DNA of 64,000 bases from Streptomyces sp. TG1A-8 (GTDB lineage Bacteria > Actinomycetota > Actinomycetes > Streptomycetales > Streptomycetaceae): positions 1,798,001 to 1,862,000 of the forward strand of contig NZ_JASTLB010000001.1 in NCBI RefSeq assembly GCF_030499535.1. Reading direction: 5' to 3'. The notes beneath the pieces were generated by a model. It had not been told where the DNA came from, searched no databases, and worked only from the letters and a program-made list of their open reading frames with translations. The position numbers and the translations under genes are program-made. Within the stretch, counting starts at the first letter, position 1. Every line of letters begins with the position of its first letter. This document shows, piece after piece, positions 31,537-42,061 of this stretch.

Positions 31537-31740
31537 ATGTCCCCCACCACGTCCGTGTCCCCGACTCCCCCCATCCGCGTCGAGAAGGGCGAGGCCACCG
31601 AGGAGGAGCTGGCCGCCCTCGCGGTGCTGCTGCTCAGCCGCAGCGCCCTGGCCGGGGCCGGAGCCGAGCCGGTCTCTCCGGGCACCACGTGCTGGCGCCC
31701 GCACTCCTTCCACGCCCCGCACAGCTGGCAGCGCTCCTGA
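31537..31740 (+). CDS. Acyl-CoA carboxylase epsilon subunit
   Basis: A 67-residue protein of the AccE/PccE family. It has the N-terminal IRVEKGEATEEELAALAVLL helix and the conserved C-terminal FHAPHSWQRS. In actinobacteria the epsilon subunit binds the beta hexamer and raises carboxylase activity. It has GACGGAGG upstream and directly follows the beta subunit. A strong terminator stem follows 15 bp after its stop, which marks the right end of the cluster. Confidence 0.9.
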   Translation: MSPTTSVSPTPPIRVEKGEATEEELAALAVLLLSRSALAGAGAEPVSPGTTCWRPHSFHAPHSWQRS

Positions 31741-31754
31741 CGGGAGCCACCCCG

Positions 31755-31795
31755 GCCGAGCGGCCCGGCACCCGGGACGTGCCGGGCCGCTCGGC
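31755..31795. terminator. Perfect 17-bp stem at the right border of the cluster
   Basis: Bases 31755-31771 pair with 31779-31795 around a 7-nt loop, between the convergent epsilon subunit gene and the secreted-protein gene at 31807. It can serve both directions. Confidence 0.85.
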
Positions 31796-31806
31796 GTGCG
31801 CGCCCC

Positions 31807-33214
<1,408 letters not shown>

Positions 33215-33302
33215 CGGGCCGCCCCGGCTGGCTGGGCCCGGTCCGCACGGCCGGGGCGGCACCGCGGCCGGACCCCGTCACCGGCGTCACCGGTCCGCGA
33301 CG

Positions 33303-33641
33303 GCCGGGGCGGAGCACGCGGCCGACAGTGACACCGCGGAGTCGCTGGCGGCGGAGCCGGCGGCCGACGCGGTGCAGCACACCGCCGGCAGCGGGCCGAT
33401 CGGGCTGGTGGTGGAGGTGCGGCCGGGCGGCTGCCGGGTCGAGGTGCACGACCCGGACCCGGCGCCGCCCGGCCACCCCGCGCGTCCGGTGGCCGAGGAG
33501 CCGGGCCTCTGGCAGGAGGGCGGGCGCGGTCCGCTGCCGATCCGCACGCTCAGCCCGTCCTGCGGTCACCGCCCGACCCCGCGGGGCGAGGCGGTGTGGT
33601 TCAGACCGGCTGCCGTTCCCGCCGGGCCGCACCCGGCGTGA
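33303..33641 (+). pseudogene. Remnant of an RsbW-like anti-sigma/ATP-binding protein
   Basis: One frame reads AESLAAEPAADAVQHTAGSG, then VEVHDPDPAPP and GRGPLPIRTLS, ending PTPRGEAVWFR. These line up with the N-box (ELVTNAVRHT), G1 (V-D-x-S/D) and G2 (GRGL-x-L) motifs of Streptomyces histidine-kinase-like ATPases. The N-box has lost its Glu and Asn (EPAADAVQH), the normal N-terminal strand is missing, and no ribosome binding site is seen. Its 3' end overlaps the convergent permease gene. I read it as a decayed gene. Confidence 0.45.
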
Positions 33642-35046
33642 CGCCCGGGCCGGTGCGGGCCAGCGTGGAGTGCCGGTGTCCGTAGGCGAGGTAGACCAGC
33701 AGGCCCGCCGCCAGGAACACCGCGAACTGCAGCCAGGTCCGCCAGCCCGTCTCGTACATCAGGTACAGGCAGAAGGCGATGCCGAGCAGCGGCACGACCG
33801 GGTGGAGCGGCACGCGGAAGCTGCGGTCCAGGCCGGGTTCGCGGCGGCGCAGGGCGAGCACCGCGAGGTTGACGACGGCCATGACGGCGAGCGTGCCGAT
33901 GGTGCACAGGTTCATCACGGCGTCCAGCGAGGCGAAGGCCGCCGGGACCGCGAAGACGGCCGCCACGACCAGGGTGCCGGCGACGGGGGTGGCCGTGTGC
34001 GGCGAGACCTTCTCGAAGACGCGCGGCACGAGGCCGTCGCGGGACATGGACATCAGGATGCGGGTCTGGCCGTACATCACGGCGAGGACGACGGAGGCGA
34101 TGGCGACGACCGCGCCGAAGGCGATGACCCCGCCGCCGACGGCGGAGCCGGTGACCTCGTTGACGACGTACGACAGCGCGGCGGGCCGGCCGGCGACCCG
34201 GTCGCCGCCGACGGCGCCGATCGCGGCCAGGGCGACCGCGCAGTACAGCAGGGTGACCAGGCCCATGCAGACGAGGATCGCGACCGGGACGTCCCGGCGC
34301 GGGTTCCTGGCCTCCTCACCGGCCGTGGTGATCGCGTCGAAGCCGATGTAGGAGAAGAACGCGGCCGTGGTGCCCGCGCCGATGCCGCCCGGACCGGCCG
34401 GGGAGAACGGGGTGAGGTTGCCGTCCTTGAAGGCGCTGTAGCCGACGGCGCAGAAGGCGAGCAGGACGACGAGCTTCACGGCGGCCATGACGGCGGTGGC
34501 CCGGGCGCTCTCGCGCACCCCGCGCACCAGCAGCACGCAGGCCATGGCGATGACGAGCACGGCGGGGAGGTTGACCATCCCGCCCTCACCGGGTCCGGCG
34601 GACAGGACGGCCGGGAGCTGCCGGCCGGTGAGGCTCTGCAGGAGCTCGTTGACGTACTGGCTCCAGCCGACCGCGACGGCCGAGACGGAGATGCCGTACT
34701 CCAGCAGCAGGCACCAGCCGACCAGGAAGGCGGTGGACTCGCCGAGGCCGGCGTAGGCGAAGGAGTACGACGACCCGGAGACCGGGATCGCGCCGCCCAG
34801 CTCGGCGAAGGAGAAGGCGGTGAACACGCAGGTGACCGCGGCCAGCACGAAGGAGACGACCACGGCGGGACCGGCCTGGGCGACGGAGCCGGAGAGGCCG
34901 ACGAAGATGCCGGTGCCGACGATGGCGCCGACGCCGAAGCAGACGAGCTGGAAGAGTCCCATCGTGCGCTTCAGGCCGTGGCCCTCACGGTCGGCGCCGG
35001 ATTCGGCGATGAGCGCGCCGGGGGACTTGATGCGGGGAGCGGGCAT
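33601..35046 (-). CDS. APC-family amino acid permease (cationic amino acid transporter type)
   Basis: A 481-residue protein with about 12-14 membrane helices. It has the CAT/YfnA-type N-terminus (LKRTMGLFQLVCFGVGAIVGTGIFVGLSG) and the FFSYIGFDAITTAGEEARNPRRDVP segment. It lies 98 bp after the arcB gene on the same strand. This suggests that it moves arginine or ornithine for the arginine deiminase pathway, although it is not an ArcD antiporter of the classic type. Confidence 0.88.
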   Translation of the reverse strand: MPAPRIKSPGALIAESGADREGHGLKRTMGLFQLVCFGVGAIVGTGIFVGLSGSVAQAGPAVVVSFVLAAVTCVFTAFSFAELGGAIPVSGSSYSFAYAGLGESTAFLVGWCLLLEYGISVSAVAVGWSQYVNELLQSLTGRQLPAVLSAGPGEGGMVNLPAVLVIAMACVLLVRGVRESARATAVMAAVKLVVLLAFCAVGYSAFKDGNLTPFSPAGPGGIGAGTTAAFFSYIGFDAITTAGEEARNPRRDVPVAILVCMGLVTLLYCAVALAAIGAVGGDRVAGRPAALSYVVNEVTGSAVGGGVIAFGAVVAIASVVLAVMYGQTRILMSMSRDGLVPRVFEKVSPHTATPVAGTLVVAAVFAVPAAFASLDAVMNLCTIGTLAVMAVVNLAVLALRRREPGLDRSFRVPLHPVVPLLGIAFCLYLMYETGWRTWLQFAVFLAAGLLVYLAYGHRHSTLARTGPGVTPGAARRERQPV

Positions 35047-35144
35047 GCTGGTGGTGCTCGTTTCTCGGTGGTGCGGGCGTCCGTCGTGCGGGCGCGGCGG
35101 CGGCGCGGAAGGAGTGGTTCCGGCCGCCGGTCAGGACAGGGGGC

Positions 35145-36152
35145 TCAGGCGAGTGTGGCCACCAGGAGCGCCTTGATCGTGTGCAGGCGGTTCTCGGCCT
35201 CGTCGAAGACGACGGAGTGGGCGGACTCGAAGACCTCGTCGGTCACTTCGAGCGAGTCCAGGCCGTGGGCCGCGTGGATCTCCCGGCCGACCCCGGTGCC
35301 GAGGTCGTGGAAGGCCGGCAGGCAGTGCAGGAACTTCACGTCCGGGTTGCCGGTGGCGCGCAGGACGTCCATGGTCACGGCGTACGGCGCGAGGGCGGAG
35401 ATGCGCTCGTCCCAGACCTCCTTGGGCTCGCCCATGGAGACCCAGACGTCGGTGGCGACGAAGTCGGCCCCGCGGACGCCGTCGGCGACGTCCTCGGTGA
35501 GCGTGATCCGGGCCCCGCTGGACCGGGCCAGCCCGCGGGCGCGGTCGACGACCTCCCGGGCGGGCCAGTACGGCTTCGGCGCGACGATCCGCACGTCCAT
35601 GCCGAGCAGCGCGCCGGTGACCAGGTAGGAGTTGCCCATGTTGAAGCGGGCGTCGCCGAGGTAGGCGAAGGCGGTGTCCGTCAGCGGTCCGGCGCAGTGC
35701 TCGGTCATGGTGAGCACGTCGGCCAGCATCTGGGTGGGGTGCCAGTCGTCGGTGAGCCCGTTGTAGACGGGGACGCCGGCGTGGGCGGCCAGTTCCTCGA
35801 CGCTCGCCTGGCTGTCGCCCCGGTACTCGATGGCGTCGAACATCCGGCCGAGGACGCGGGCGGTGTCCTTCACGGACTCCTTGTGCCCGATCTGCGAGCC
35901 GGACGGGTCCAGGTACGTCGTGGAGGCACCCTGGTCGGCGGCGGCGACCTCGAACGCGCAGCGGGTGCGCGTCGAGGTCTTCTCGAAGATCAGGGCGATG
36001 TTCCGGCCGTGCAGGTACCGCGTCTCGGTCCCGGCCCGCTTCGCGGCCTTCAGCTCGGCGGCCAGCTCGACCAGGCCGCGGAACTCCTCCCCGGTGAAGT
36101 CCAGTTCCTTGAGGAAGTGGCGGCCGGCGAGGGCGGTCGGGACTGTCGCCAT
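35145..36152 (-). CDS. arcB: Ornithine carbamoyltransferase
   Basis: A 335-residue transcarbamylase. The carbamoyl-phosphate motif is [14 protein letters not shown], the ornithine-side motif [10 protein letters not shown], with [12 protein letters not shown] between. It reversibly interconverts ornithine plus carbamoyl phosphate and citrulline. Because it sits directly after arginine deiminase and before an amino acid permease, the catabolic role (ArcB) is favoured over arginine synthesis (ArgF), though the families are hard to separate by eye. The start at ATG 36152 has TGGAG upstream. The 77-bp gap to arcA holds a direct repeat and AT-rich promoter-like sequence. Confidence 0.93.
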   Translation of the reverse strand: MATVPTALAGRHFLKELDFTGEEFRGLVELAAELKAAKRAGTETRYLHGRNIALIFEKTSTRTRCAFEVAAADQGASTTYLDPSGSQIGHKESVKDTARVLGRMFDAIEYRGDSQASVEELAAHAGVPVYNGLTDDWHPTQMLADVLTMTEHCAGPLTDTAFAYLGDARFNMGNSYLVTGALLGMDVRIVAPKPYWPAREVVDRARGLARSSGARITLTEDVADGVRGADFVATDVWVSMGEPKEVWDERISALAPYAVTMDVLRATGNPDVKFLHCLPAFHDLGTGVGREIHAAHGLDSLEVTDEVFESAHSVVFDEAENRLHTIKALLVATLA

Positions 36153-36190
36153 GGGGGCGCTCCAGGGGTACGGGTACACGAACTCTGGAA

Positions 36191-36222
36191 TTCTATACGA
36201 TGTTAAGCATTTCTATGCGATG
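36191..36222 (-). repeat. Near-perfect 12-bp direct repeat, possible operator of arcB
   Basis: TTCTATACGATG (36191-36202) and TTCTATGCGATG (36211-36222) differ by one base and are spaced 20 bp, two helical turns. This is an unusually AT-rich spot between arcA and arcB. On the coding strand it includes TATAGA- and CATAGA-like -10 elements. It may bind an arginine-responsive regulator such as ArgR or another activator. Confidence 0.55.
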
Positions 36223-36229
36223 CGTTCGC

Positions 36230-37453
36230 TCACACCGCGTCCCGCTCCACGGGGCAGCTCATGCAGCGCGGGCCGCCCCGCCCCCGCCCCAGTTCGCCGC
36301 CCGGGATCTCGATCACCTCGATGCCCTGCTTGCGCAGGTGGGTGTTGGTCGTGACGTTCCGCTCGTAGGCGACGACGACGCCGGGCTCGACGGCGAGCAC
36401 GTTGCAGCCGTCGTCCCACTGCTCGCGCTCGGCCGCGTGCACGTCCTGGGTGGCGGTCAGCACCCGGACCTCGCCCAGACCGAGGGCGGCGGCGATCGCC
36501 CGGTGCATGTGCTCCGGCGGGTGGTCGGTGACCTTCAGCTCCCGGTCGCCGACCCCGGGCTCGATGGTGTACGAGCGCAGCATGCCGAGTCCGGCGTACT
36601 GGGTGAAGGTGTCGCCGTCGACCATCGTCATCACGGTGTCCAGGTGCATGAAGGCGCGCCGCTTGGGCATGTCGAGCGCGACGATCGTGCGCGCGGACCC
36701 GGCCGCGAACAGCTTGTACGCCAGCATCTCCACGGCCTGCGGGGTGGTGCGCTCGCTCATCCCGATCAGCACGGCACCGCTGCCGATCACCAGCACGTCG
36801 CCGCCCTCGATGGTGGAGGGGTAGTCGGCCTGCCCCCGGGACCAGACGTGGAACGCCCCGTCCCGGAACAGCGGGTGGTGCCGGTAGATCGCCTCGAAGT
36901 GCACGGTCTCCCGCTGCCGGGCGGGCCAGCGCATGGCGTTGATGGAGACGCCGTCGTATATCCACGCCGAGGTGTCCCGGGTGAAGAGGTGGTTGGGCAG
37001 CGGCGGGAGCAGGAAGTCGTCCAGCTCCATGACGTGGAAGCGGACGGACGCCGGCTCCGCGTGCCCGTCCAGGAACTCCCGCTTGGTCATGCCGCCGACC
37101 AGGGCCTCGGCCAGCTCGCCCGGGGCCATCGCGTCGAAGGCGGCGCGCAGGTGGTCGGTGGCGAGGGGGCCGTACTCCTTCTCGTCGAAGACCCGGTCGA
37201 GGACCAGGTGCCGTGCCTCGGGGAGCTCCAGGGTCTCGGTGAGCAGGTCCCCGAAGAGGTGGACCGCGACCCCCCGGTCGCGCAGGGCGTCCGCGAACCC
37301 GTCGTGCTCGGCGCGCGCCCGGCGCACCCACAGCACGTCATCGAAGAGCAGGGCGTCCTTGTTGCTGGGGGTGAGCCTCTTCAGCTCCAGGTCCGGCCGG
37401 TGCAGGATCACGCGGCGCAGCCGCCCGGCCTCGGAGGCGACGTGGTAGGTCAT
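36230..37453 (-). CDS. arcA: Arginine deiminase
   Basis: A 407-residue guanidino-modifying enzyme. It shows the N-terminal [11 protein letters not shown] and LLFDDVLWV, the active-site region [21 protein letters not shown], and the nucleophilic Cys in the C-terminal CMSCPVER. It hydrolyses arginine to citrulline and ammonia. It is followed by arcB and a permease, so the set can yield ATP (with carbamate kinase elsewhere) or counter acid. I chose the ATG at 37453 ([14 protein letters not shown]) because it matches the family N-terminus; a GTG at 37486 would add 11 residues. Confidence 0.94.
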   Translation of the reverse strand: MTYHVASEAGRLRRVILHRPDLELKRLTPSNKDALLFDDVLWVRRARAEHDGFADALRDRGVAVHLFGDLLTETLELPEARHLVLDRVFDEKEYGPLATDHLRAAFDAMAPGELAEALVGGMTKREFLDGHAEPASVRFHVMELDDFLLPPLPNHLFTRDTSAWIYDGVSINAMRWPARQRETVHFEAIYRHHPLFRDGAFHVWSRGQADYPSTIEGGDVLVIGSGAVLIGMSERTTPQAVEMLAYKLFAAGSARTIVALDMPKRRAFMHLDTVMTMVDGDTFTQYAGLGMLRSYTIEPGVGDRELKVTDHPPEHMHRAIAAALGLGEVRVLTATQDVHAAEREQWDDGCNVLAVEPGVVVAYERNVTTNTHLRKQGIEVIEIPGGELGRGRGGPRCMSCPVERDAV

Positions 37454-37509
37454 GCCTTCATCCTGGCCGCCGATGCCCGCCTTCACGCCCTCCCCGCCAC
37501 CCCCTGTTT

Positions 37510-37558
37510 TCGTCTCCTTGACGAGAACCGGGGGTCCCGATTATCGTCCCATTGACGA
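37510..37558 (+). promoter_or_regulatory. Promoter with two palindromic operators
   Basis: TCGTC-N5-GACGA occurs at 37510-37524 and again at 37544-37558, 34 bp apart. Between them TTGACG (37518-37523) and TTATCG (37541-37546) form a -35/-10 pair with 17-bp spacing. The palindromes thus cover the -35 and the -10/start of a promoter facing the SPFH gene at 37575. This looks like a dimeric repressor site. Confidence 0.65.
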
Positions 37559-37574
37559 AAAGCAAGGGGTTTCC

Positions 37575-38702
37575 ATGGCCGACATCACCCGGCGCCTGGG
37601 CTGGCGCCATCTGCGGGGTGCGCCCACCGCGCACGTCCGGCACCACCGTTCCGGCACGCTGGTCCACGACGGGCCCGGGCTCAGCTTCTGGTTCCGGCCG
37701 CTGGCCGCCGCCCTGTCCGAGGTGCCGGTGGACGACCGGGAGCTGACGATGACCTTCCACGCCCGGACGTCCGACTTCCAGGACGTGGCGGTGCAGGCGA
37801 CGGTCACCTACCGGGTCGCCGACCCGGCGGTCGCCGCCGCCCGCCTCGACTTCTCCGTCGACCCGGACACCGGGGCGTGGCGGGGCGCCCCGCTGGAGCA
37901 GCTGGGCACGCTGCTCACCGAGACCGCCCAGCAGCACGCGCTGGACGTACTGGCCCGCACGCCGCTGTCGGCGGCCCTGGCCGACGGCGTGGCGGCGGTG
38001 CGCGAGCGGGTCGCGGCCGGGCTGGGCGGCGACCCGCGGCTGCCGGCCACGGGCATCGAGGTGGTGGCCGTACGGGTGATGGCGCTGCGGCCCGAGCCGG
38101 AGGTGGAGCGGGCGCTGCGCACGCCGGCCCGGGAGCGGATCCAGCAGGAGGCCGACCGGGCCACCTACGAGCGGCGCGCGGTGGCGGTCGAGCGGGAGCG
38201 GGCCATCGCCGAGAACGAACTGGCCAGCCGGATCGAGCTGGCCCGCCGCGAGGAGCGGCTGGTCGAGCAGCGCGGTACCAACGCGCGCCGCGAGGCCGAG
38301 GAGCAGGCGGCGGCCGACGCGGTGCGCGCGCAGGCGGAGGCGGCCCGGTCGGTCAGGCTGGCCGGGGCCGAGGCGGCCCGGTCGGTCAAGCTGGCCGAGG
38401 CGCAGGCCGAGTCGACGGCACGGCTGACCGAGGCGGAGGCGGCCCGGACCGTGCGGCTGGCCCGCGCGGAGGCCGAGGGGGCGCGCGAGGCCGGCGAGTC
38501 GCGGGCCCGGGCCCGGGCGGCCTGGCTGCGGGTGCACGCGGAGGCCGGCGTCGACGGGACGGAGACGCTGCGGGCGCTCACCGCCGCCCTGCTGGCGGAG
38601 AACCTGCCGCGCATCGACAGCGTGACCGTCTCGCCGGACGTGCTGAGCGGGCTGCTCACCCGGCTGGGCGGCGCGCCGGGGACGCCGGGGACGCCGGAGT
38701 GA
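37575..38702 (+). CDS. SPFH/band 7 (stomatin-like) protein
   Basis: A 375-residue protein. Residues about 15-190 form an SPFH/PHB domain (FHARTSDFQDVAVQATVTYRV, then ALDVLARTPLSAALADG). From about 195 to 330 there is a highly charged Ala/Arg/Glu coiled coil with near-repeats of EAARSVRLA / EAARSVKLA / EAARTVRLA. There is no obvious N-terminal membrane anchor. SPFH proteins form ring or scaffold assemblies. The gene is coupled (4-bp overlap) to a NAD-kinase-like protein, which suggests one complex. The promoter is flanked by two palindromes. The start at ATG 37575 has AAGGGG. Confidence 0.85.
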   Translation: MADITRRLGWRHLRGAPTAHVRHHRSGTLVHDGPGLSFWFRPLAAALSEVPVDDRELTMTFHARTSDFQDVAVQATVTYRVADPAVAAARLDFSVDPDTGAWRGAPLEQLGTLLTETAQQHALDVLARTPLSAALADGVAAVRERVAAGLGGDPRLPATGIEVVAVRVMALRPEPEVERALRTPARERIQQEADRATYERRAVAVERERAIAENELASRIELARREERLVEQRGTNARREAEEQAAADAVRAQAEAARSVRLAGAEAARSVKLAEAQAESTARLTEAEAARTVRLARAEAEGAREAGESRARARAAWLRVHAEAGVDGTETLRALTAALLAENLPRIDSVTVSPDVLSGLLTRLGGAPGTPGTPE

Positions 38703-39592
38703 GCCTCGCGCCGCGGGCCGTCCTGGTGCACCGCACCACGGAGTACGAGGAGCTGGTGGCCCGGCACGGCACGCACGGCCAGGCCGCCTTCTTCCTCTCC
38801 TCCCGCGGCCGGGGCATCGAGGAGGTCGCCGAGCGCCACCACCGCACCCGCCGGGCCCTGGCCGAGGTGACCGCGGCGGTGCCCCTGGACTGGCGCCGGG
38901 CGCGGGTGGAGCGGGCCGACCTGGACCGGTTCCCGTTCGCCCCGGAGGACGTGGTCGTGGTGGTCGGCCAGGACGGACTGGTGGCCAACGTGGCCAAGTA
39001 CCTCCACGGGCAGCCGGTGGTCGGCGTCGACGCCGATCCCGGCCGCAACCCCGGTGTGCTGGTGCGGCACCGCCCGCGGGACGCGGCGCGGCTGCTCGCG
39101 GCGCTGCCGGGGACCGGGGCGGACGAGCTCACCATGGTCGAGGCCGTCGCCGACGACACCCAGCGGCTGGTGGCGCTCAACGAGATCTACCTCGGCGCCC
39201 CGGGCCACCAGACCGCCCGCTACCGCCTGGGCCTCGACGGGCACGGGGGTGCCGTCGAGGCCCAGGCCTCCTCCGGAGTGCTGGTGGGGACCGGTACGGG
39301 GGCGACCGGGTGGCTGCGCTCGGTGTGGCAGGAGCGCGGCGGCCGGCCGGCCCTGCCCTCCCCCGCCGAGGACCGGCTGGTGTGGTTCGTCCGGGAGGCC
39401 TGGCCGTCCCCGGTCACCGGCACGGCGCTGGTGGCCGGGGAACTCGCGGCGTCCGCCGCGCTGACGCTCACCGTGGAGTCCGACCGGTTCATCGCCTTCG
39501 GCGACGGCGTCGAGGGCGACGCGCTCCAGCTCACCTGGGGGCAGACCGTCCGGGTGGGCGTGTGCGCGCGACGGCTCCGGCTCGCCGGGTAG
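38699..39592 (+). CDS. NAD kinase/diacylglycerol kinase-fold protein
   Basis: A 297-residue protein with the NAD-kinase-like layout. GQDGLVANVAKYL occupies the position of the GGDG(T) nucleotide motif (the first Gly pair reads VGQDG), and VGTGTGATGWLRSV matches the later Thr/Gly-rich loop (T-G-S-T-A-Y in true NAD kinases). FIAFGDGVEGDAL lies near the C-terminus. It may phosphorylate NAD or a related ligand, or only sense it. Its GTG overlaps the stop of the SPFH gene. I am sure of the fold but not of the activity. Confidence 0.75.
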   Translation: MSLAPRAVLVHRTTEYEELVARHGTHGQAAFFLSSRGRGIEEVAERHHRTRRALAEVTAAVPLDWRRARVERADLDRFPFAPEDVVVVVGQDGLVANVAKYLHGQPVVGVDADPGRNPGVLVRHRPRDAARLLAALPGTGADELTMVEAVADDTQRLVALNEIYLGAPGHQTARYRLGLDGHGGAVEAQASSGVLVGTGTGATGWLRSVWQERGGRPALPSPAEDRLVWFVREAWPSPVTGTALVAGELAASAALTLTVESDRFIAFGDGVEGDALQLTWGQTVRVGVCARRLRLAG

Positions 39593-39752
39593 GCGGCGGA
39601 CCGCGGGGCGGGACGGACCGCGGGGCGGGGCGGACCACCGGCGGCGGACCGCGGCCGGATCACCGCGCGTCCGCCGCCGGCCGGGCCCGGCCGTCCCGCC
39701 GCCGGGCGGCGGGCGGCGGGCGGCAGGCGGCGGGCCGGGACCGGTCCGGTGG

Positions 39753-41805
39753 TCACAGGCGCGGGTCCACCGGCTCCGACTCCAGGGCCAGCACCCCGGA
39801 CACCGCCTCGTGCACCCGCCACAGCGGCTCACCGCCCGCGAGCCGGTCCAGGGCCTCCAGGCCGAGGGCGTACTCGCGGACGGCCAGGGACCGCTTGTGG
39901 TCCAGGGACCGGTGCCGCAGCCGGGCGAGGTGGTCGGGCCGGGTGTACTCGGGACCGTAGACGATCCGCAGGTACTCGCGGCCCCGGACCTTGACGCCGG
40001 GCTGCACCAGCCGCCCCTGCGCGGAGCGGACCAGCGCGCCGGCCGGCTTGACGACCGTGCCCTCGCCGCCCCGGCCGGTCGCCTCCAGCCACCAGCCGAC
40101 GCCGGCGCGGACGGAGCCGGGGTCGCCCGTGTCCACGTACAGCCGACGCGTGGTCTGCAGCAGCCCGGTGCCGTCGTGCTCCACCAGGCGGTTGATCAGC
40201 GCCAGTTGCTCGTCGCGCGGCAGCGCGGCGAGGCTGCGGCCCTGGGCCGCCAGGATCTGGAGGGGGGCCAGGCGGACCCCGTCCGGACCGTCGGTGGGCC
40301 AGCAGTAGCGGCGGTACGCCCTGGTGAACGCGGATGCCGCGGCGGCGCGTTCCCGCTGGCGCGCCAGCAGGCCGCCCACGTCGGTGCCGCGGGACGCCGC
40401 CGCCTCCAGGGCGGCGAGCGCGCCGGGGAACACCGCACCGGAGGCGGCGCCCACGGCCGCGTACTGGCTGCGCAGCAGACCGGCCGCCCTCAGCGACCAC
40501 GGCATCAGCTCCGCGTCCAGCAGCATCCGGTCCGTGGCGAGTTCGTCCCACAGCCCCGCCCGCCCGACCGCCGAGCGCAGCCGGCCGAGGAGTTCCTCGG
40601 TCGTCCCCGCGTCGTCGAAGAAGGGCCGCCCGGTACGGGTGTAGAGGGACCCCGTGGGCCCGTCCACGCACTTCTCCGGCAGGCCGGCGTGGCAGACGAC
40701 CAGCCGGCCGCCGTCGAGGACGTAGCGGCTGACCAGTCCGTCCAGGAACCGGCGCACCTCCTGCCTGAACTCCTCGCTCTCGCCCTCCATCTGGGCGATG
40801 GTCTCGGCGAGGCCGTGGGTGGGCCGGACGGTGCGGCCCCCGAGGTGACGGCCGTACCTGTTCTCGTGGTTGCCCGGCACGCACAGCGCGTTGCCCGCCG
40901 CCACCATAGGCGTTTCCGCAGGTGATTCCTCGTGCCGGATAGGCAGGACGCGCGGGTCCACGCGGCCCTCAATCTTGAACGGCGGCAGCACGGGCATCCC
41001 CGCCGGAAGCGTCCCCTCGTTGGGAATCGCCCTCATGATCTCGTCCCAGACGCCAGCACGAAGCCAGCGGTTGAACCGAGTGTGCACGGTCTTCCAGAGG
41101 ACATCGCCCGAGACCTCGATGCCGTACCACCCGCACCCGGTGCGCGCCTTGAACAAGATGCCGTCGACCACAGCGCGGCCGTCGATCAGGCGATGGTTCG
41201 GCGGCTCCCACGCCTTGACGACAGGTTCCACCAGGGCCCGCACCTCGTCGGTCAGCGGCGGTGGTACCAGCCGCCCCGAGTCGGCGAACGGCGTTCTCGA
41301 TCTCCTCCGCACCGCGCAGGACGTGCACCTTGCGGAAGCCCTCGCGTTCCAGGTGCCGCAGGGAGCGGCGCAGTTCGCGGACGTGCCGCTGGACGACCCG
41401 CCGGGGCGTGCCGGCGCGGTCGGGGCGGGCCGCGTTGCGCTGCGCGCAGACCTCCTCGGGCACGTCGAGCACGACGGCGATGGGCGGCACGTCGTGCTCC
41501 CGGGCCAGTTCGACGAGCCGGCGCCGGCGGTCCTGCTGGACGCCGGTGGCGTCGATGACGGTGCGGCGGCCGGCGGCCAGCCGCTTGCCGGCGATGTAGT
41601 GCAGGACGTCGAAGGCGTCCCCGGTGGCGCTCCGGTCGTTCTCGTCGTCGGCGACGAGGCCGCGGCAGAAGTCGGAGGAGATCACCTCGGTCGGCGTGAA
41701 GTGCCGGCGGGCGAAGGTGGACTTGCCGGAGCCGGAGGCGCCGACGAGGACCACCAGGGAGAGGTCCGTGACGGGCAGGGTCCGTCCCGTGCGGGTCCCG
41801 GTCAT
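39753..41805 (-). pseudogene. Polynucleotide kinase-phosphatase (Pnkp) gene broken by an IS remnant
   Basis: The 5' part (41805 to about 41290) encodes the RNA-repair kinase: VVLVGASGSGKSTFARRHF P-loop, SSDFCRG and VIDATGVQQDRRRRLVELA. The 3' part (about 40915 to 39753) resumes inside the phosphatase (CVPGNHENRYGRHL) and continues through the C-terminal ligase-like adenylyltransferase region (GEGTVVKPAGALVRSAQGRLVQPGVKVRGREYL). Between them lies transposase-derived sequence. The metal-binding start of the phosphatase (GD-x-H-G and GDLVDRGP) is lost. The 3' part is still open as a 519-codon chimeric frame starting in the insertion. The kinase ATG has GGAGG upstream. No Hen1 gene is adjacent. 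Confidence 0.8.
40920..41285 (-). mobile_element. IS5-type transposase N-terminal remnant
   Basis: The translated segment LTDEVRALVEPVVKAWEPPN, followed by DGILFKARTGCGW, WKTVHTRFNRW and WDEIMRAI, is the N-terminal domain of IS5-family transposases common in Streptomyces. Only about 90 residues remain; the DDE catalytic part is absent. I cannot place exact ends or see convincing terminal inverted repeats, so the borders are approximate. It interrupts the Pnkp gene in the same orientation. Confidence 0.75.
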
Positions 41806-42061
41806 GCCGCCTCCGCCTCCTTCCGCGTCCTTCGGTCGCCGACGCGGAACACGGCCATCTGGGTGGGCGGCGGTGCCGTGCGTGGAGATCGTCAGGAACA
41901 CGTGTCCGAGTCTTGCGGGCCGCCCCCGGGCGACCACCGGTTTTCCGGCGGCGCCCGGCGGGCCAGGTGGCCGCTCGGCCGCCTCCGTGCACGGAGCGCG
42001 GCCCGCCGTGCCGGACGCGGGCGGTGTGGCCGTACGGGCCGCGCGAGGGGGCGTCCGTGGG

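Noticed and set aside
39593..39752. Short GC-rich repeats after the NAD-kinase-like gene as a CRISPR or IS end
   Set aside because: They are imprecise CGGACCGCGGGGCGGG and GGCGGGC runs without regular spacers or inverted ends; simple sequence is enough to explain them.
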